Origin: JAQBZY01 sp038117205
GTDB taxonomy: Bacteria > Pseudomonadota > Alphaproteobacteria > Rhodospirillales > Casp-alpha2
Direction of reading: 5' to 3'
DNA length: 64,000 bases
Assembly (NCBI GenBank): GCA_038117205.1
Contig: JAYOFL010000011.1
Span: forward strand, 1 to 64,000
The notes under the pieces are model-generated. The model was given only the letters and a program-made list of their open reading frames with translations. It did no database searches and was not told the origin of the DNA. The position numbers and the translations under genes were made by a program. Shown piece after piece: positions 45,370-54,490 of the stretch (its first letter is position 1; the number at the start of each line of letters is the position of its first letter).

Positions 45370-46203
45370 CTAATCCAACAGGAACAAATTTCCCGACGCC
45401 TCGCCCCAGGCGGTCATGAAGTCGCCGAGATACGGCCGTTCCGCCATGGCGCCCTCGATGAAGGTGACGATCTCGGCGACGGCGGCGTTGTAGCCGGCGC
45501 GGCCGAGCGTGCCGGTGTGCAACTGCCAGCGCAGATAGACGAGATAGGTGTTGAGCACATCGGTCTCGCAGTAGTTGCGGACCTCCTGGACGCGGCCCTG
45601 GTCGATCATCTCGGCGACCATCGAGCCGTCGACGCCGAACTTGCCCGGAAAGCCCATGACGGCGCAGACCTCGTTGAGCTTCACCCTGGCCGACGCGCCG
45701 TAGTCGGAGAGCACGTCCAACAGGTCGCAGTGCCACTCGGTGGCGTAGCGGTAGCCGTAGCTGTTCCACTTGTCGCCGGACTTGTGCAGCCAAGGCGCCT
45801 CGATGCCGTGCACCATGGCCCTATACTTGAGGACCGGCAGATCGAAGGTGCGGCCGTTGAAGCTGACCAGCCGCGGCTTCATGCGCTCCAGATAGGAAAA
45901 GAAACCCTGCAGCAATTGCTTCTCGCCGAAGCCCGGCTCGCCGCCGGAACGGAGATCGCGCATGGCGTAGCCCTCGGCCCGGCCGTCCCGTGTGATTTCG
46001 GCTTCCAGGAACGAGATCGCCACCACCTTGTGGAACGGCTGGCGCGGGAAGGAATTCTTCCCGTCCGTGATTTCCAGGTGATAGTCCTCGATGGCCTTGC
46101 GCCGGGTCTGCACGTCGCGGCTGTCGATGCCGGTGAGATTCGGCGCCGCGTCCGTGTCGGGAATGGTTTCGATATCGAAGACGAAGAGGTTTTGGTGCTG
46201 CAT
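45370..46203 (-). CDS. PolB-like predicted 3'-5' exonuclease (DnaQ fold)
   Basis: A 277-aa DEDD-type nuclease. Motif I is VFDIETIPD, motif II RLVSFNGRTFDLPVL, motif III YCETDVLNTYLVYL (Asp/Asn), matching the PF10108-type exonuclease family seen near other DNA repair genes. The substrate is unverified. It runs against dnaX and begins 54 bp from divergent ybaB, so it splits the usual dnaX-ybaB-recR row. Confidence 0.8.
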   Translation of the reverse strand: MQHQNLFVFDIETIPDTDAAPNLTGIDSRDVQTRRKAIEDYHLEITDGKNSFPRQPFHKVVAISFLEAEITRDGRAEGYAMRDLRSGGEPGFGEKQLLQGFFSYLERMKPRLVSFNGRTFDLPVLKYRAMVHGIEAPWLHKSGDKWNSYGYRYATEWHCDLLDVLSDYGASARVKLNEVCAVMGFPGKFGVDGSMVAEMIDQGRVQEVRNYCETDVLNTYLVYLRWQLHTGTLGRAGYNAAVAEIVTFIEGAMAERPYLGDFMTAWGEASGNLFLLD

Positions 46204-46257
46204 GGCTTGTTATACACTGCCGGCACTTGCCTTCCCACCCAGACGGAGCCGTCCGAT

Positions 46258-46581
46258 ATGCAAAACCTCGGAAAAATGTTGAAACAGGCGCAACAGATTC
46301 AAGAGCGCATGGCGGAAATGCAGACGCAGATGGCGGAACTGGAAGTGACCGGCCGCTCCGGCGGTGGCATGTGCCAGGTGGTCCTCAACGGCAAGGGCGA
46401 GGCGAAGCGGGTCCTGATCGACCGCTCGCTGGTCAACCCGGACGATGCCGAGGTCCTGGAAGACCTGATCGTCGCCGCCATCAACGACGCCAAGGGCAAG
46501 GCCGAGGAGGCCATGCGCGAGAAGATGCAGGAGATCACCGGCGGGCTGCAACTGCCGCCCGGCATCCAGCTTCCGTTCTGA
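46258..46581 (+). CDS. ybaB: YbaB/EbfC family nucleoid-associated protein
   Basis: A 107-aa DNA-binding dimer. LGKMLKQAQQIQERMAEMQTQMA is the helical N-terminus and NGKGEAKRVLIDRSLV the central strand region, typical of the family, with a Gln/Leu/Pro-rich end. ATG 46258 is chosen since it gives the family start MQNLGKML. It precedes recR by 10 nt. Confidence 0.94.
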   Translation: MQNLGKMLKQAQQIQERMAEMQTQMAELEVTGRSGGGMCQVVLNGKGEAKRVLIDRSLVNPDDAEVLEDLIVAAINDAKGKAEEAMREKMQEITGGLQLPPGIQLPF

Positions 46582-46591
46582 TCCGCCGCCC

Positions 46592-47185
46592 ATGGCGCAA
46601 AGCGAAATAGACCGCCTGACGCAGCTCCTGGCCAAGCTGCCCGGTCTCGGCCCTCGATCGGCCCGGCGCGCCGTCCTGCATCTCCTGAAACGCAAGGACG
46701 CGGTGATGCTGCCGCTCGCGCACGCCTTGGCCGACACCGCCGAGCGGGTCCGCGCCTGCGGCATTTGCGGCAATCTCGACACGCACGATCCCTGCGGTAT
46801 CTGTTCCGACGGCGGCCGCGACGCGGCGACGCTCTGCGTCGTCGAAGACGTGGCCGATCTCTGGGCGCTGGAACGGACCGCCGGCTTCAAGGGCCGCTAT
46901 CATGTGCTCGGCGGCACGCTATCGGCGCTGGACGGCGTCGGTCCGGACGATCTCCGCATCCCGGCGTTGGTCGCGCGGGTCGAGCGGGACGGCATCACCG
47001 AGGTCATCCTCGCCACCAACGCCACCGTCGACGGCCAGACGACGGCGCACTACATCGCCGACCGGCTGCACGGGACCGGCGCCAAGGTCTCGGGCTTGGC
47101 GCACGGCGTGCCGGTGGGTGGCGAATTGGATTATCTCGACGACGGCACGCTGACGGCGGCCCTCAAGGACCGGAGGCCGGTGTAG
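46592..47185 (+). CDS. recR: Recombination mediator protein RecR
   Basis: Works with RecF/RecO to load RecA on gapped DNA. The 197-aa protein has the helix-hairpin-helix LPGLGPRSARRAVLHLL, the zinc finger CGICGNLDTHDPCGIC, and the Toprim segment LCVVEDVADLWALE then YHVLGGTLSALDGVGPDDL. It follows ybaB and is followed by a TPR gene after 1 nt. Confidence 0.97.
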   Translation: MAQSEIDRLTQLLAKLPGLGPRSARRAVLHLLKRKDAVMLPLAHALADTAERVRACGICGNLDTHDPCGICSDGGRDAATLCVVEDVADLWALERTAGFKGRYHVLGGTLSALDGVGPDDLRIPALVARVERDGITEVILATNATVDGQTTAHYIADRLHGTGAKVSGLAHGVPVGGELDYLDDGTLTAALKDRRPV

Positions 47186-47186
47186 C

Positions 47187-48947
47187 GTGGCGGCGCCGGG
47201 CAAACTCCTGAAGCGCGCGCTCGATCTGCACCGGCAGGGCGACGTCCTCGGCGCCGGCGAGCTCTACCGGCAGGTGCTGCTCAAGGATCCGAAGAACGCC
47301 GATGCGCTGAACCTCTTGGGCGTCGTGCTGCAGCAGGCCGGCAATCTGGACGCCGCCGAGGCGCTTCTGAAGCGGGCCGTCGACGCCGCCGGGGATTTCG
47401 CGCCGATCTGGGTCAACCTTGGCAACGTCCTGCAGGAAGCCGGCAAGCCGGCCGAGGCCGTGGACGCCTTTCAAAAGGCGCTCGCCCTGCAGCCGAAGCT
47501 GGCGGAAGCGGAAAGCAATCTCGCCAGCGCGCTGAATGCGCTCGGCCGGTTCGAGGACGCGGTGGCGGCGGCGGAACGGTCGCTGGCCCTGCATCCGGGG
47601 TTCCTGCCGGCGCTCAACAACCTGGGCGACGCGTTTATGAAGGCGGGCCGGCCGGCGGACGCGGCGATGCCGTTCCACCGCGCCATGACGCAAGCGCCCG
47701 ACAATCCGAAGTATCAGCGCAATTACGGCAGCGCGCTCCTGGAAGCCGGCAACCCGCAGGCGGCGCTGACGCCGCTTTCGGCGGCCTGCCGGCTTCTGCC
47801 GACGGATGCCGACGCGCACTACAACCGGGCGAACGCGCTCCTGGCGCTCGACCGGTTCAACGACGCCATTGCGGCTTTCGAGCGGACGTTGGAATTGCAG
47901 CCGGGCCGCGTCGACGCGCTTTGCAATCTGGCCGGCGCGTTGCAGTCGGCGGGCCGGCCCGAGGACGCGGTCGGACGGCTCCGCGCCGCCCTCGAGCATG
48001 AACCGGATAGCGCCGATCTGCACTGGAACCTGTCGCTGTCGCTGTTACAGGCGGGCGACTACGGCGACGGCTGGCGCGAATACGAATGGCGTTGGCAGAC
48101 GCCAACCTTCGCCAATTTCCGCCGCGACTTCCCGGCGCCGGAATGGGACGGCGGGCCGCTCGACGGTAAGCGTATCCTGGTGCACGCCGAGCAGGGCTTC
48201 GGCGACGGCATCCAGTTCGTGCGCTACGCGCCGATGCTGGCAGAGCGGGGCGCCACCGTGATCCTGGAATGCCGGGCGCCGCTGACGCGGCTTTTCGGTT
48301 GCCTGTCCGGCATCGCCGAACGGGTCGACCTTGGCAAGCCGCTGCCGGCGTTCGACCTGCACGCGCCGCTGATGTCCCTGCCGCATCTCTTCGGCACGAC
48401 GGCGGAAACGATTCTGGCGAGCATTCCGTATCTGCGCCCGCCGGCGGACGCCAAGCCCGATCCCCGCATCGCCGATGCGCCCGGCCTCAAGGTCGGGCTG
48501 GCGTGGGCCGGCAGCCCGACGCGGCGCGACAACCACAAGCGCTCCATGGACCCGAAGCTGCTGCAACCGCTCCTGGACGTCGCCGGCGTATCCTTCTTCT
48601 CGTTGCAGGTGGGCGACTTCGCCGATCAGCGGCTCACGCTCGACGATCCGGGCCGCGTCGTCGACGTGACGGACGGGCTCGCCGACTTCGCCGACACGGC
48701 GGCGGCGGTCGACCAGTTGGACTTGGTGATTTCCGTCGACACATCGGTGCTGCATCTGGCCGCCGCCATGGGCAAGCCCGTGTTCGGATTGATGTCGACG
48801 CCGACCGGGTTTCTCTGGCAGTCGTCGCGCCTCGACAGTCCCTGGTATCCGACGGTGCGGCTGTTCCGCCAGCCGCTGCCGGGCGAGTGGGGGCCGGTCG
48901 TCGTCGCGGCGCGGGAAGCCCTCGCCGACAGGGCGGCGAGGGGTTAA
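47187..48947 (+). CDS. TPR protein with a C-terminal glycosyltransferase-9-like domain
   Basis: A 586-aa protein. About nine TPR repeats fill residues 1-290 (pattern ADALNLLGVVLQQAGNLDAAE). The C-terminal 290 residues resemble ADP-heptose/O-GlcNAc-type glycosyltransferases: RILVHAEQGFGDGIQFVRY, LKVGLAWAGSPTRRDNHKRS and the end DLVISVDTSVLHLAAAMGKP. The start is GTG 47187, one base past the recR stop. Combination of TPRs with this domain is common in Rhodospirillales; the acceptor is unknown. Confidence 0.82.
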   Translation: MAAPGKLLKRALDLHRQGDVLGAGELYRQVLLKDPKNADALNLLGVVLQQAGNLDAAEALLKRAVDAAGDFAPIWVNLGNVLQEAGKPAEAVDAFQKALALQPKLAEAESNLASALNALGRFEDAVAAAERSLALHPGFLPALNNLGDAFMKAGRPADAAMPFHRAMTQAPDNPKYQRNYGSALLEAGNPQAALTPLSAACRLLPTDADAHYNRANALLALDRFNDAIAAFERTLELQPGRVDALCNLAGALQSAGRPEDAVGRLRAALEHEPDSADLHWNLSLSLLQAGDYGDGWREYEWRWQTPTFANFRRDFPAPEWDGGPLDGKRILVHAEQGFGDGIQFVRYAPMLAERGATVILECRAPLTRLFGCLSGIAERVDLGKPLPAFDLHAPLMSLPHLFGTTAETILASIPYLRPPADAKPDPRIADAPGLKVGLAWAGSPTRRDNHKRSMDPKLLQPLLDVAGVSFFSLQVGDFADQRLTLDDPGRVVDVTDGLADFADTAAAVDQLDLVISVDTSVLHLAAAMGKPVFGLMSTPTGFLWQSSRLDSPWYPTVRLFRQPLPGEWGPVVVAAREALADRAARG

Positions 48948-48976
48948 CTCATTCGGCACTCGACGCTGCCGTGAGT

Positions 48977-49005
48977 GTGGACCCCGGGACGAGCCCGGGG
49001 TGACG
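48977..49005. repeat. REP-type palindrome, left member of a second inverted pair
   Basis: CCCCGGG / CCCGGGG stem with a short ACGAG loop, bounded by GTGGA and TGACG. It is the family of 21033, in the opposite orientation to the neighbour at 49040. It lies 30 nt after the TPR gene. Confidence 0.78.
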
Positions 49006-49039
49006 GGTGAGAATTGCAGGCGCCGAGCCCACCTACTCT

Positions 49040-49068
49040 CGTCACCCCGGGCTTGTCCCGGGGTCCAC
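49040..49068. repeat. REP-type palindrome, right member of the second inverted pair
   Basis: Begins CGTCACCCCGGG and ends CCCGGGGTCCAC: nearly the reverse complement of the copy 34 bp to its left, so the two could together form a long stem between the convergent TPR and rmuC genes. Confidence 0.78.
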
Positions 49069-49118
49069 TGTCGATATTGCCGACATGCCGAGAGAGAGCG
49101 TTCGGTCGCGGCAGGCGT

Positions 49119-50204
49119 TCAATCCGCTTCGCCCGGCGGCAGTACCTTCGGCGCGTCGTCGCCGTCGCCGAGTTGCAGGGCGTCGATCTTGGCGCCGCGC
49201 TTCGTCACCTTGTCGGTCGAGATGCGGATGTCGCGGATGTCGCGGTGCGCCTGATCGAAGTGCGTCTCCAGCTTGCCGACCCGGTCGTCCAAACGCAGCA
49301 CGTCCTCCAGCATCTTCCGCACTTCCGACTGGATGACGTCCGCCTGCTCGCGCATGTGCACGTCGCGGAGGATCGCCCGCACGGTATTGAGCGTCGCCAT
49401 CAGCGTCGTCGGCGAAACGATCCAGACGCGGCGGCGGAACCCTTCCTCGACGACGTTCCGGAAGTTGGCGTGCAGTTCCGCGTAGACCGCTTCGGAGGGC
49501 AGGAACAGGAGCGCGCTTTCGGCGGTCTCGCCGGGGATGATGTAGCGTTCGGCGATGTCCTTCACGTGCTTGAGAACGGCGGCCTGGAAGGCGCGGCCGG
49601 CGACGGCCTTGTCGGCGTCCGTCTCGGCGTTCCGCAATTGGGCATAGCTTTCCAGCGGGAATTTGCTGTCGATGACGATGGGGCCGGGCGGATTCGGCAG
49701 CCGGAGCAGACAGTCGGCCCGCTTGCCGTTGGAAAGGGTGGCCTGGAACTCGAACGCCGACGGTGGCAGCGCCGCGCCGACTAGATCGTTCAACTGAATC
49801 TCGCCGAAGGCGCCGCGCGCCTGTTTGTTCGACAGAATGTCCTGCAGCCCGACCATCTGCTGCGACAATTCGGTGATGTTCTTCTGCGCGTGGTCGATGA
49901 CGGCCAGGCGCTCGTGCAGCACCTTCAACGTCTGGCCGGTGCGCTCCGTCTGTTCCGTCAGGCCGTCGCCGAGGCGCTTCGACAGGCTTTCCAAGCGCTG
50001 GTTGGTGTCTATCTGCGCCTGTTCCAGCCGCCCGGCGAGCCCGGTCTGCGCGCTCGTCAGCCGTTCCGCCGCTTCCGCGATCTGTTGCAGCCTGAGCGCC
50101 TGCTCGGCCCGCGTCTTGGCGCCGCCCGCGAACGCCATGAACAGCGCGGCGGCGGCGATGCCGAGCGCGGCGATCACCAGCACGGTTTCGAGGGTCACTT
50201 GCAC
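49119..50204 (-). CDS. rmuC: DNA recombination protein RmuC
   Basis: A 361-aa protein with an N-terminal membrane helix (VLVIAALGIAAAALFMAF), a coiled-coil region and a PD-(D/E)XK-like C-terminal half that includes GAFGEIQL, PIVIDSKFPLESY and LFLPSEAVYAELH. It is thought to limit DNA rearrangement; the mechanism is unproven. It faces the TPR gene. Confidence 0.92.
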   Translation of the reverse strand: MQVTLETVLVIAALGIAAAALFMAFAGGAKTRAEQALRLQQIAEAAERLTSAQTGLAGRLEQAQIDTNQRLESLSKRLGDGLTEQTERTGQTLKVLHERLAVIDHAQKNITELSQQMVGLQDILSNKQARGAFGEIQLNDLVGAALPPSAFEFQATLSNGKRADCLLRLPNPPGPIVIDSKFPLESYAQLRNAETDADKAVAGRAFQAAVLKHVKDIAERYIIPGETAESALLFLPSEAVYAELHANFRNVVEEGFRRRVWIVSPTTLMATLNTVRAILRDVHMREQADVIQSEVRKMLEDVLRLDDRVGKLETHFDQAHRDIRDIRISTDKVTKRGAKIDALQLGDGDDAPKVLPPGEAD

Positions 50205-50316
50205 CTTGCCTCGCTTTCGTCAAAATCCGTTGCGAGCAAGCTTGCCCGAGGGCGCCTGCCAAGGCAATGCGGCGCCATCCGTGATATCGTCCCGTCATCC
50301 CATCGGAGGCAACGCC

Positions 50317-51714
50317 ATGCGACATTCCGCCCACGCCGCCGCCATCATCTCGCTCGTCGGCCTTGCCCTGCCGCTCGCGCCGATGGACGCTGAAGCTCAA
50401 GCCCAACAAGGGCAGCAGGGCCCCAATGTCACCCTGTACGGCAACGGTATGGCGCTGATCGACGAGACTCGGCGGCTGCCGGCGTCGGACGGCGCGACGA
50501 TCCGCCTGGAGCGGGTCGGTCCGCGCATGATCGCCGACAGCGTCCGTCTCACCCTCGAGAACGGGCCGGCGGTCCAAGAAATCGCCCTCGATTCGGACCT
50601 CTTGACCCCGGCGGCGCTGCTGCGCCGCGCGCTCGGCAAGACCGTCAAGGTGATGCGCGTCAATCCGGCGACCGGCGCCGAGAGCACGGAGACGGCGGAA
50701 GTGCTAAGCGTCAACGGACCGGTGCTGCGCTTCGACGACCGGGTCGAGACCGGCGTGCCGGGGCGCCTCGTGTTCGACGGCGTGCCGGCGGACCTCAACG
50801 CCGAACCGGTGCTGAGCGTGCGCTTCGCCCAGCCGCTGGCGCAGCCGGCGGCGGCGCGGCTGGCTTATCTGACCGACGGCATCCAATGGGACGCCGTCTA
50901 CACCATCGAATTGGCGCGGGATTACGGAACCCTCGCCCTCGACGGCTGGGCCAAGGTTACGAACGGCGCCGGCATCGATATCAATGACGCGGCGCTGTCG
51001 CTGGTCGCCGGCGACGTCCGGCGGGAAACGCCGCAGGCGCCCCGGCCGGTCCTGATGCGGGCCGAAGCCATGGCGGCGGACGCCAAGATGGCCATGCCGT
51101 CGCGCCAGGAATTCGCCGCCTATCATCTCTATGCGGTGCCGGGCCGCGTCACGCTCCGTGACCGGGAAACCAAGCAACTGCGGCTCCTGTCGGCGGCCGG
51201 CGTCGCCGCCAAGCGGGTGCTGGAATCCCGCGCCGGCGCGCAGGTGTGGGGACCGACGCGCGGACCCGCGCAGCCGATGCCTGTGCGGCAATCGGTGATC
51301 TTCACGAACGAAAAGGATGGCGGCCAGCCGCTGCCGGGCGGTCTGGCGCGGGTCTATGTCGCGGATGCCGCCGGCATCATGCGCTTCGCCGGCGAGGACC
51401 GGATCGACAACACGCCTGTCGGCGCGGACGTGCGGCTCGATCTCGGCAACGCCTTCGACGTGACGGTGGCCAGGACGCAGACGTCCTTCAAGTGCGTCGC
51501 CGACAAGACGACGGAGGTGGCGTTCACGCTCATCGCCGCCAACGGCGGCACGGCGCCGGCCGAGCTTCGTCTGCAGGAGGACATCGGCGGCGATTGGGAA
51601 ATCATCGAGCAGAGCCGGCCGTCGAAACGCGAAGGCGGCTCGGCGCAGTGGACCGTCACCGTGCCGGCCGGCGGTAAGACGGAAATCACCTACAAGGTTC
51701 GTGTGCGGCGCTGA
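50317..51714 (+). CDS. Exported DUF4139-type protein
   Basis: A 465-aa protein with a signal peptide (AAIISLVGLALPLAPMDAEA). The C-terminal half, from about LAYLTDGIQWDAVYTIEL, fits DUF4139, and an N-terminal DUF4140-like stretch (VTLYGNGMALIDETRRL) leads into it. Ends KTEITYKVRVRR. GGAGGC precedes ATG 50317 by 6 nt; the frame goes back to 49825, antisense to rmuC. Function unknown, presumably envelope. Confidence 0.8.
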   Translation: MRHSAHAAAIISLVGLALPLAPMDAEAQAQQGQQGPNVTLYGNGMALIDETRRLPASDGATIRLERVGPRMIADSVRLTLENGPAVQEIALDSDLLTPAALLRRALGKTVKVMRVNPATGAESTETAEVLSVNGPVLRFDDRVETGVPGRLVFDGVPADLNAEPVLSVRFAQPLAQPAAARLAYLTDGIQWDAVYTIELARDYGTLALDGWAKVTNGAGIDINDAALSLVAGDVRRETPQAPRPVLMRAEAMAADAKMAMPSRQEFAAYHLYAVPGRVTLRDRETKQLRLLSAAGVAAKRVLESRAGAQVWGPTRGPAQPMPVRQSVIFTNEKDGGQPLPGGLARVYVADAAGIMRFAGEDRIDNTPVGADVRLDLGNAFDVTVARTQTSFKCVADKTTEVAFTLIAANGGTAPAELRLQEDIGGDWEIIEQSRPSKREGGSAQWTVTVPAGGKTEITYKVRVRR

Positions 51715-52950
51715 CTAGAGGAACAGGCTCGCCACGGCGCCGGTCATGCACGACGCCAGTGTGCCGGCGACGATGGACTTGCCGCCGAGCGAGATGATGG
51801 CGGCGCGCTGCGACGGCGCCATGGTGACGAGCCCGCCGATCATGATGCCGAGACTGCCGAAGTTGGCGAAGCCGCAAAGGCCGTAGATCAGGATCGACCG
51901 CGAGCGGTCCTCGATCAGGCCGGGCGGCATTCCGGCCAGCTGTAGGTAGGCGAGAAACTCGTTCAGCACGATCTTGATGCCGATCAGGCTGCCACCGGCC
52001 GCCGCGTCGGCCCAGGAAACACCCATCAGGAAAGCGACCGGCGCCATCAGCCAGCCGAGCAGCCGTTCGAGCGCCAGCGGCTGGCCCTGCACGTTCGGCA
52101 AAAGGCCGAGCCCGGCGTTGACCAGCGCCACCAGGGCCACCGCCACCACCAGCATGGCGACGACGTTGATCAGCAGCGTCACGCCTTCCATGGTGCCGCG
52201 CGTGATGGCGGCCAGCGCGCCGCCGTCGTCCGGCAGATCGACGCCGCCGGCTATGTGGCTGGTCGGTGGCACCATCAGCTCGGCGATCATCACGGCGGCC
52301 GGCGCGCTCAGGATCGACGCCGTCAGGATGTGGCCCAGCGCGTCCGGGATCACCGGGCCCAGGATCGAGGCGTAGAGGATCAGCACCGTGCCGGCGATGG
52401 TCGCCATGCCGGCGGTCATGACGGCGAACAGTTCGCCCCGGTCGAGCCGCGCCAGATAGGGGCGGATCAGCAAGGGCGCTTCCACCATGCCGACGAAGAC
52501 GTTGGCGGCGACGCTGACGCCGACGGCGCCGCCGACGCCGAGGGTGCGTTCCAGCATCCAGGCGAAACCCCGCACGACGAGGGGCAGGATGCGCCAGTGA
52601 AACAACAGCGCCGCCAGCGCGCTGACGACGAGGATCAGCGGCAGTGCTTGGAACGCGAGGTTGAAGGCGGCGCCGGGATAACTCTCCGGGAACGGCAGCG
52701 GCCCGCCGCCGATGTAACCGAAGACGAAGGCGGTGCCGGCCTTCGTCGCGTCCTGGAGCGCGGTGACAAGCGTGTTCAGCGACAGGATGGCGTGCTTGAC
52801 CGGCGGGATGCCGAGTAGAAGCGCCGCCAGCGCGAACTGCATCGCGACGCCGGCGACGGCGACCCGCATGCGCGCCCGCTTGCGGTCCTCGCTCAGCGCC
52901 CAGGCGATGGCGACGAAGACGCAGATACCGAGAATTCCCTGCCAAAACAT
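51715..52950 (-). CDS. Concentrative nucleoside transporter (CNT/NupC family)
   Basis: A 411-aa inner-membrane nucleoside-proton or -sodium symporter. N-terminal part has MFWQGILGICVFVAIAWALSEDRK; the core has NVFVGMVEAPLLIRPYL, GTVLILYASIL, VWG-like SWADAAAGGSLIGIK and LCGFANFGSLGIMIGGL, all family landmarks. I prefer ATG 52950 (GAAGGGG 8 nt upstream) over the frame's first ATG at 53004, which has a badly spaced site. It converges on the DUF4139 gene with no gap. Confidence 0.9.
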   Translation of the reverse strand: MFWQGILGICVFVAIAWALSEDRKRARMRVAVAGVAMQFALAALLLGIPPVKHAILSLNTLVTALQDATKAGTAFVFGYIGGGPLPFPESYPGAAFNLAFQALPLILVVSALAALLFHWRILPLVVRGFAWMLERTLGVGGAVGVSVAANVFVGMVEAPLLIRPYLARLDRGELFAVMTAGMATIAGTVLILYASILGPVIPDALGHILTASILSAPAAVMIAELMVPPTSHIAGGVDLPDDGGALAAITRGTMEGVTLLINVVAMLVVAVALVALVNAGLGLLPNVQGQPLALERLLGWLMAPVAFLMGVSWADAAAGGSLIGIKIVLNEFLAYLQLAGMPPGLIEDRSRSILIYGLCGFANFGSLGIMIGGLVTMAPSQRAAIISLGGKSIVAGTLASCMTGAVASLFL

Positions 52951-53042
52951 CCGTGCGCGCCCCTTCGCCAACCTGTTCGCTTGACGATCCTTAGCCGAGG
53001 TCATATCTCCAGGCCAAGGAATTCTTGAGGTTTCCGAGGGGG

Positions 53043-53570
53043 ATGCCCGTGGCCGTACTGGACATCATCGTCGCGCCGGACCCGCGCCTGAAGATCAAGG
53101 CGAAGCCGGTCGACGCCGTCGACGACGGCGTGCGCGGGTTTCTCGACGACATGCTGGAGACCATGTACGCGGCGAACGGCATCGGCCTCGCCGCGCCGCA
53201 GGTGGGCGACGGCCGGCGCGTCATCGTCGTCGATTGCGCGCGTCCCGAGGAAGACCCGCAGCCCATTTGCCTCGTCAATCCGCAGATCATCGGCATCGCC
53301 GACGAGGACCGAATCCACGAGGAAGGCTGCCTGTCGTTGCCGGAACACTACGCCGAGGTGATACGCCCCGACTGGATCAAGGTCCGCTATCTGGACCGCG
53401 ACGGCGAGATCCGCGAGTTGAAGGCGGAAGGTATCCTCGCCATCTGCATCCAGCACGAGATCGACCACCTGGACGGCATCCTGTTCGTCGATCACATCTC
53501 GTCCTTGAAGCGCAACATGATCCTTCGCAAGCTGCAGAAGGCGAAGAAGCTCGCCGCCGTCCCGTCGTGA
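53043..53570 (+). CDS. def: Peptide deformylase
   Basis: Removes the formyl group from nascent proteins. The 175-aa metal enzyme has the three motifs GIGLAAPQVG, EEGCLSLPE and IQHEIDHLDGILFVD, with the Cys and two His ligands. Start is uncertain: ATG 53043 (MPVAVLD) has GAGG too close or 12 nt away, while GTG 53049 has GAGG 9 nt upstream. It forms the conserved pair with fmt, six bases apart or overlapping. Confidence 0.96.
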   Translation: MPVAVLDIIVAPDPRLKIKAKPVDAVDDGVRGFLDDMLETMYAANGIGLAAPQVGDGRRVIVVDCARPEEDPQPICLVNPQIIGIADEDRIHEEGCLSLPEHYAEVIRPDWIKVRYLDRDGEIRELKAEGILAICIQHEIDHLDGILFVDHISSLKRNMILRKLQKAKKLAAVPS

Positions 53571-53572
53571 CG

Positions 53573-54490
53573 ATGCCCTTGCGCCTCGCCTTCATGGGGA
53601 GCCCCGATTTCGCGGTGCCGACACTGTCGGCGCTGATCGACGCCGGACACGACGTGGTGCGCGTCTACGCGCAGCCGCCGAGGCCGGCCGGGCGCGGCCA
53701 CAAGGAACGCCCCTGTCCGGTGCACGCCCATGCCGCCGATCGCGGCATCGAGGTGTCGACGCCGAAGTCGCTGAAGTCGCCGGAGACGATCGCGGACTTC
53801 GCCGCCCTCGGCCTGGACGCCGCCGTCGTCGTCGCCTACGGACTGATCCTGCCGCAGGCGGTCCTGGACGCGCCCCGGCTCGGCTGCCTCAACGTGCATG
53901 CGTCCTTGCTGCCGCGTTGGCGCGGCGCGGCGCCGATCCACCGGGCGCTGCTCGCCGGCGACGCGGAAAGCGGCATCTCGATCATGCAGATGGACGCGGG
54001 CCTCGACACCGGCGGCGTGCTCGCGGAAGCGCGCACCCCCATCGCCGCCGACGAGACGGCGGAGACGCTGCACGACCGCCTCGCCGGCATGGGTGCCGCG
54101 TTATTGGTCGAGACGCTCGGCAAGTTGGCGGCGGGCGAGGCGACGGCGACGCCGCAACCGGTCGAGGGCGTCACCTACGCCGAGAAACTCGATCGCTCGG
54201 AAGCGCGGATCGATTGGACGCTGCCGGCCGCCGATCTGGAACGCCGGGTGCGCGCCCTCAACCCGTGGCCGGGCGTCTGGTTCGAACACCAGGGCGAGCG
54301 GATCAAGGTCCTGAAGGCCGCGGCGGCGCCGGGCGCGGGCAAGCCCGGCACCGTGCTCAACGACGCGCTCGCCGTCGCCGCCGGCACGGGCGCGGTCCGG
54401 CTTCTGGAGTTGCAGCGGCCCGGACGGTCGGCGCAGCCGGCGGACGCGTTCCTGCGCGGATTTCCGATCCCGGCGGGGACGGCCCTTTAA
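53573..54490 (+). CDS. fmt: Methionyl-tRNA formyltransferase
   Basis: Formylates initiator Met-tRNA with 10-formyl-THF, the substrate that folC helps make. The 305-aa protein has LAFMGSPDFAVPTL, the folate loop VVVAYGLILPQAVL, LNVHASLLPRWRGAAPI with the catalytic Asn-His, DAGLDTGG and the C-terminal OB-like domain (GERIKVLKAA). ATG 53573; a GTG at 53567 overlapping the def stop is the alternative. Confidence 0.96.
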   Translation: MPLRLAFMGSPDFAVPTLSALIDAGHDVVRVYAQPPRPAGRGHKERPCPVHAHAADRGIEVSTPKSLKSPETIADFAALGLDAAVVVAYGLILPQAVLDAPRLGCLNVHASLLPRWRGAAPIHRALLAGDAESGISIMQMDAGLDTGGVLAEARTPIAADETAETLHDRLAGMGAALLVETLGKLAAGEATATPQPVEGVTYAEKLDRSEARIDWTLPAADLERRVRALNPWPGVWFEHQGERIKVLKAAAAPGAGKPGTVLNDALAVAAGTGAVRLLELQRPGRSAQPADAFLRGFPIPAGTAL

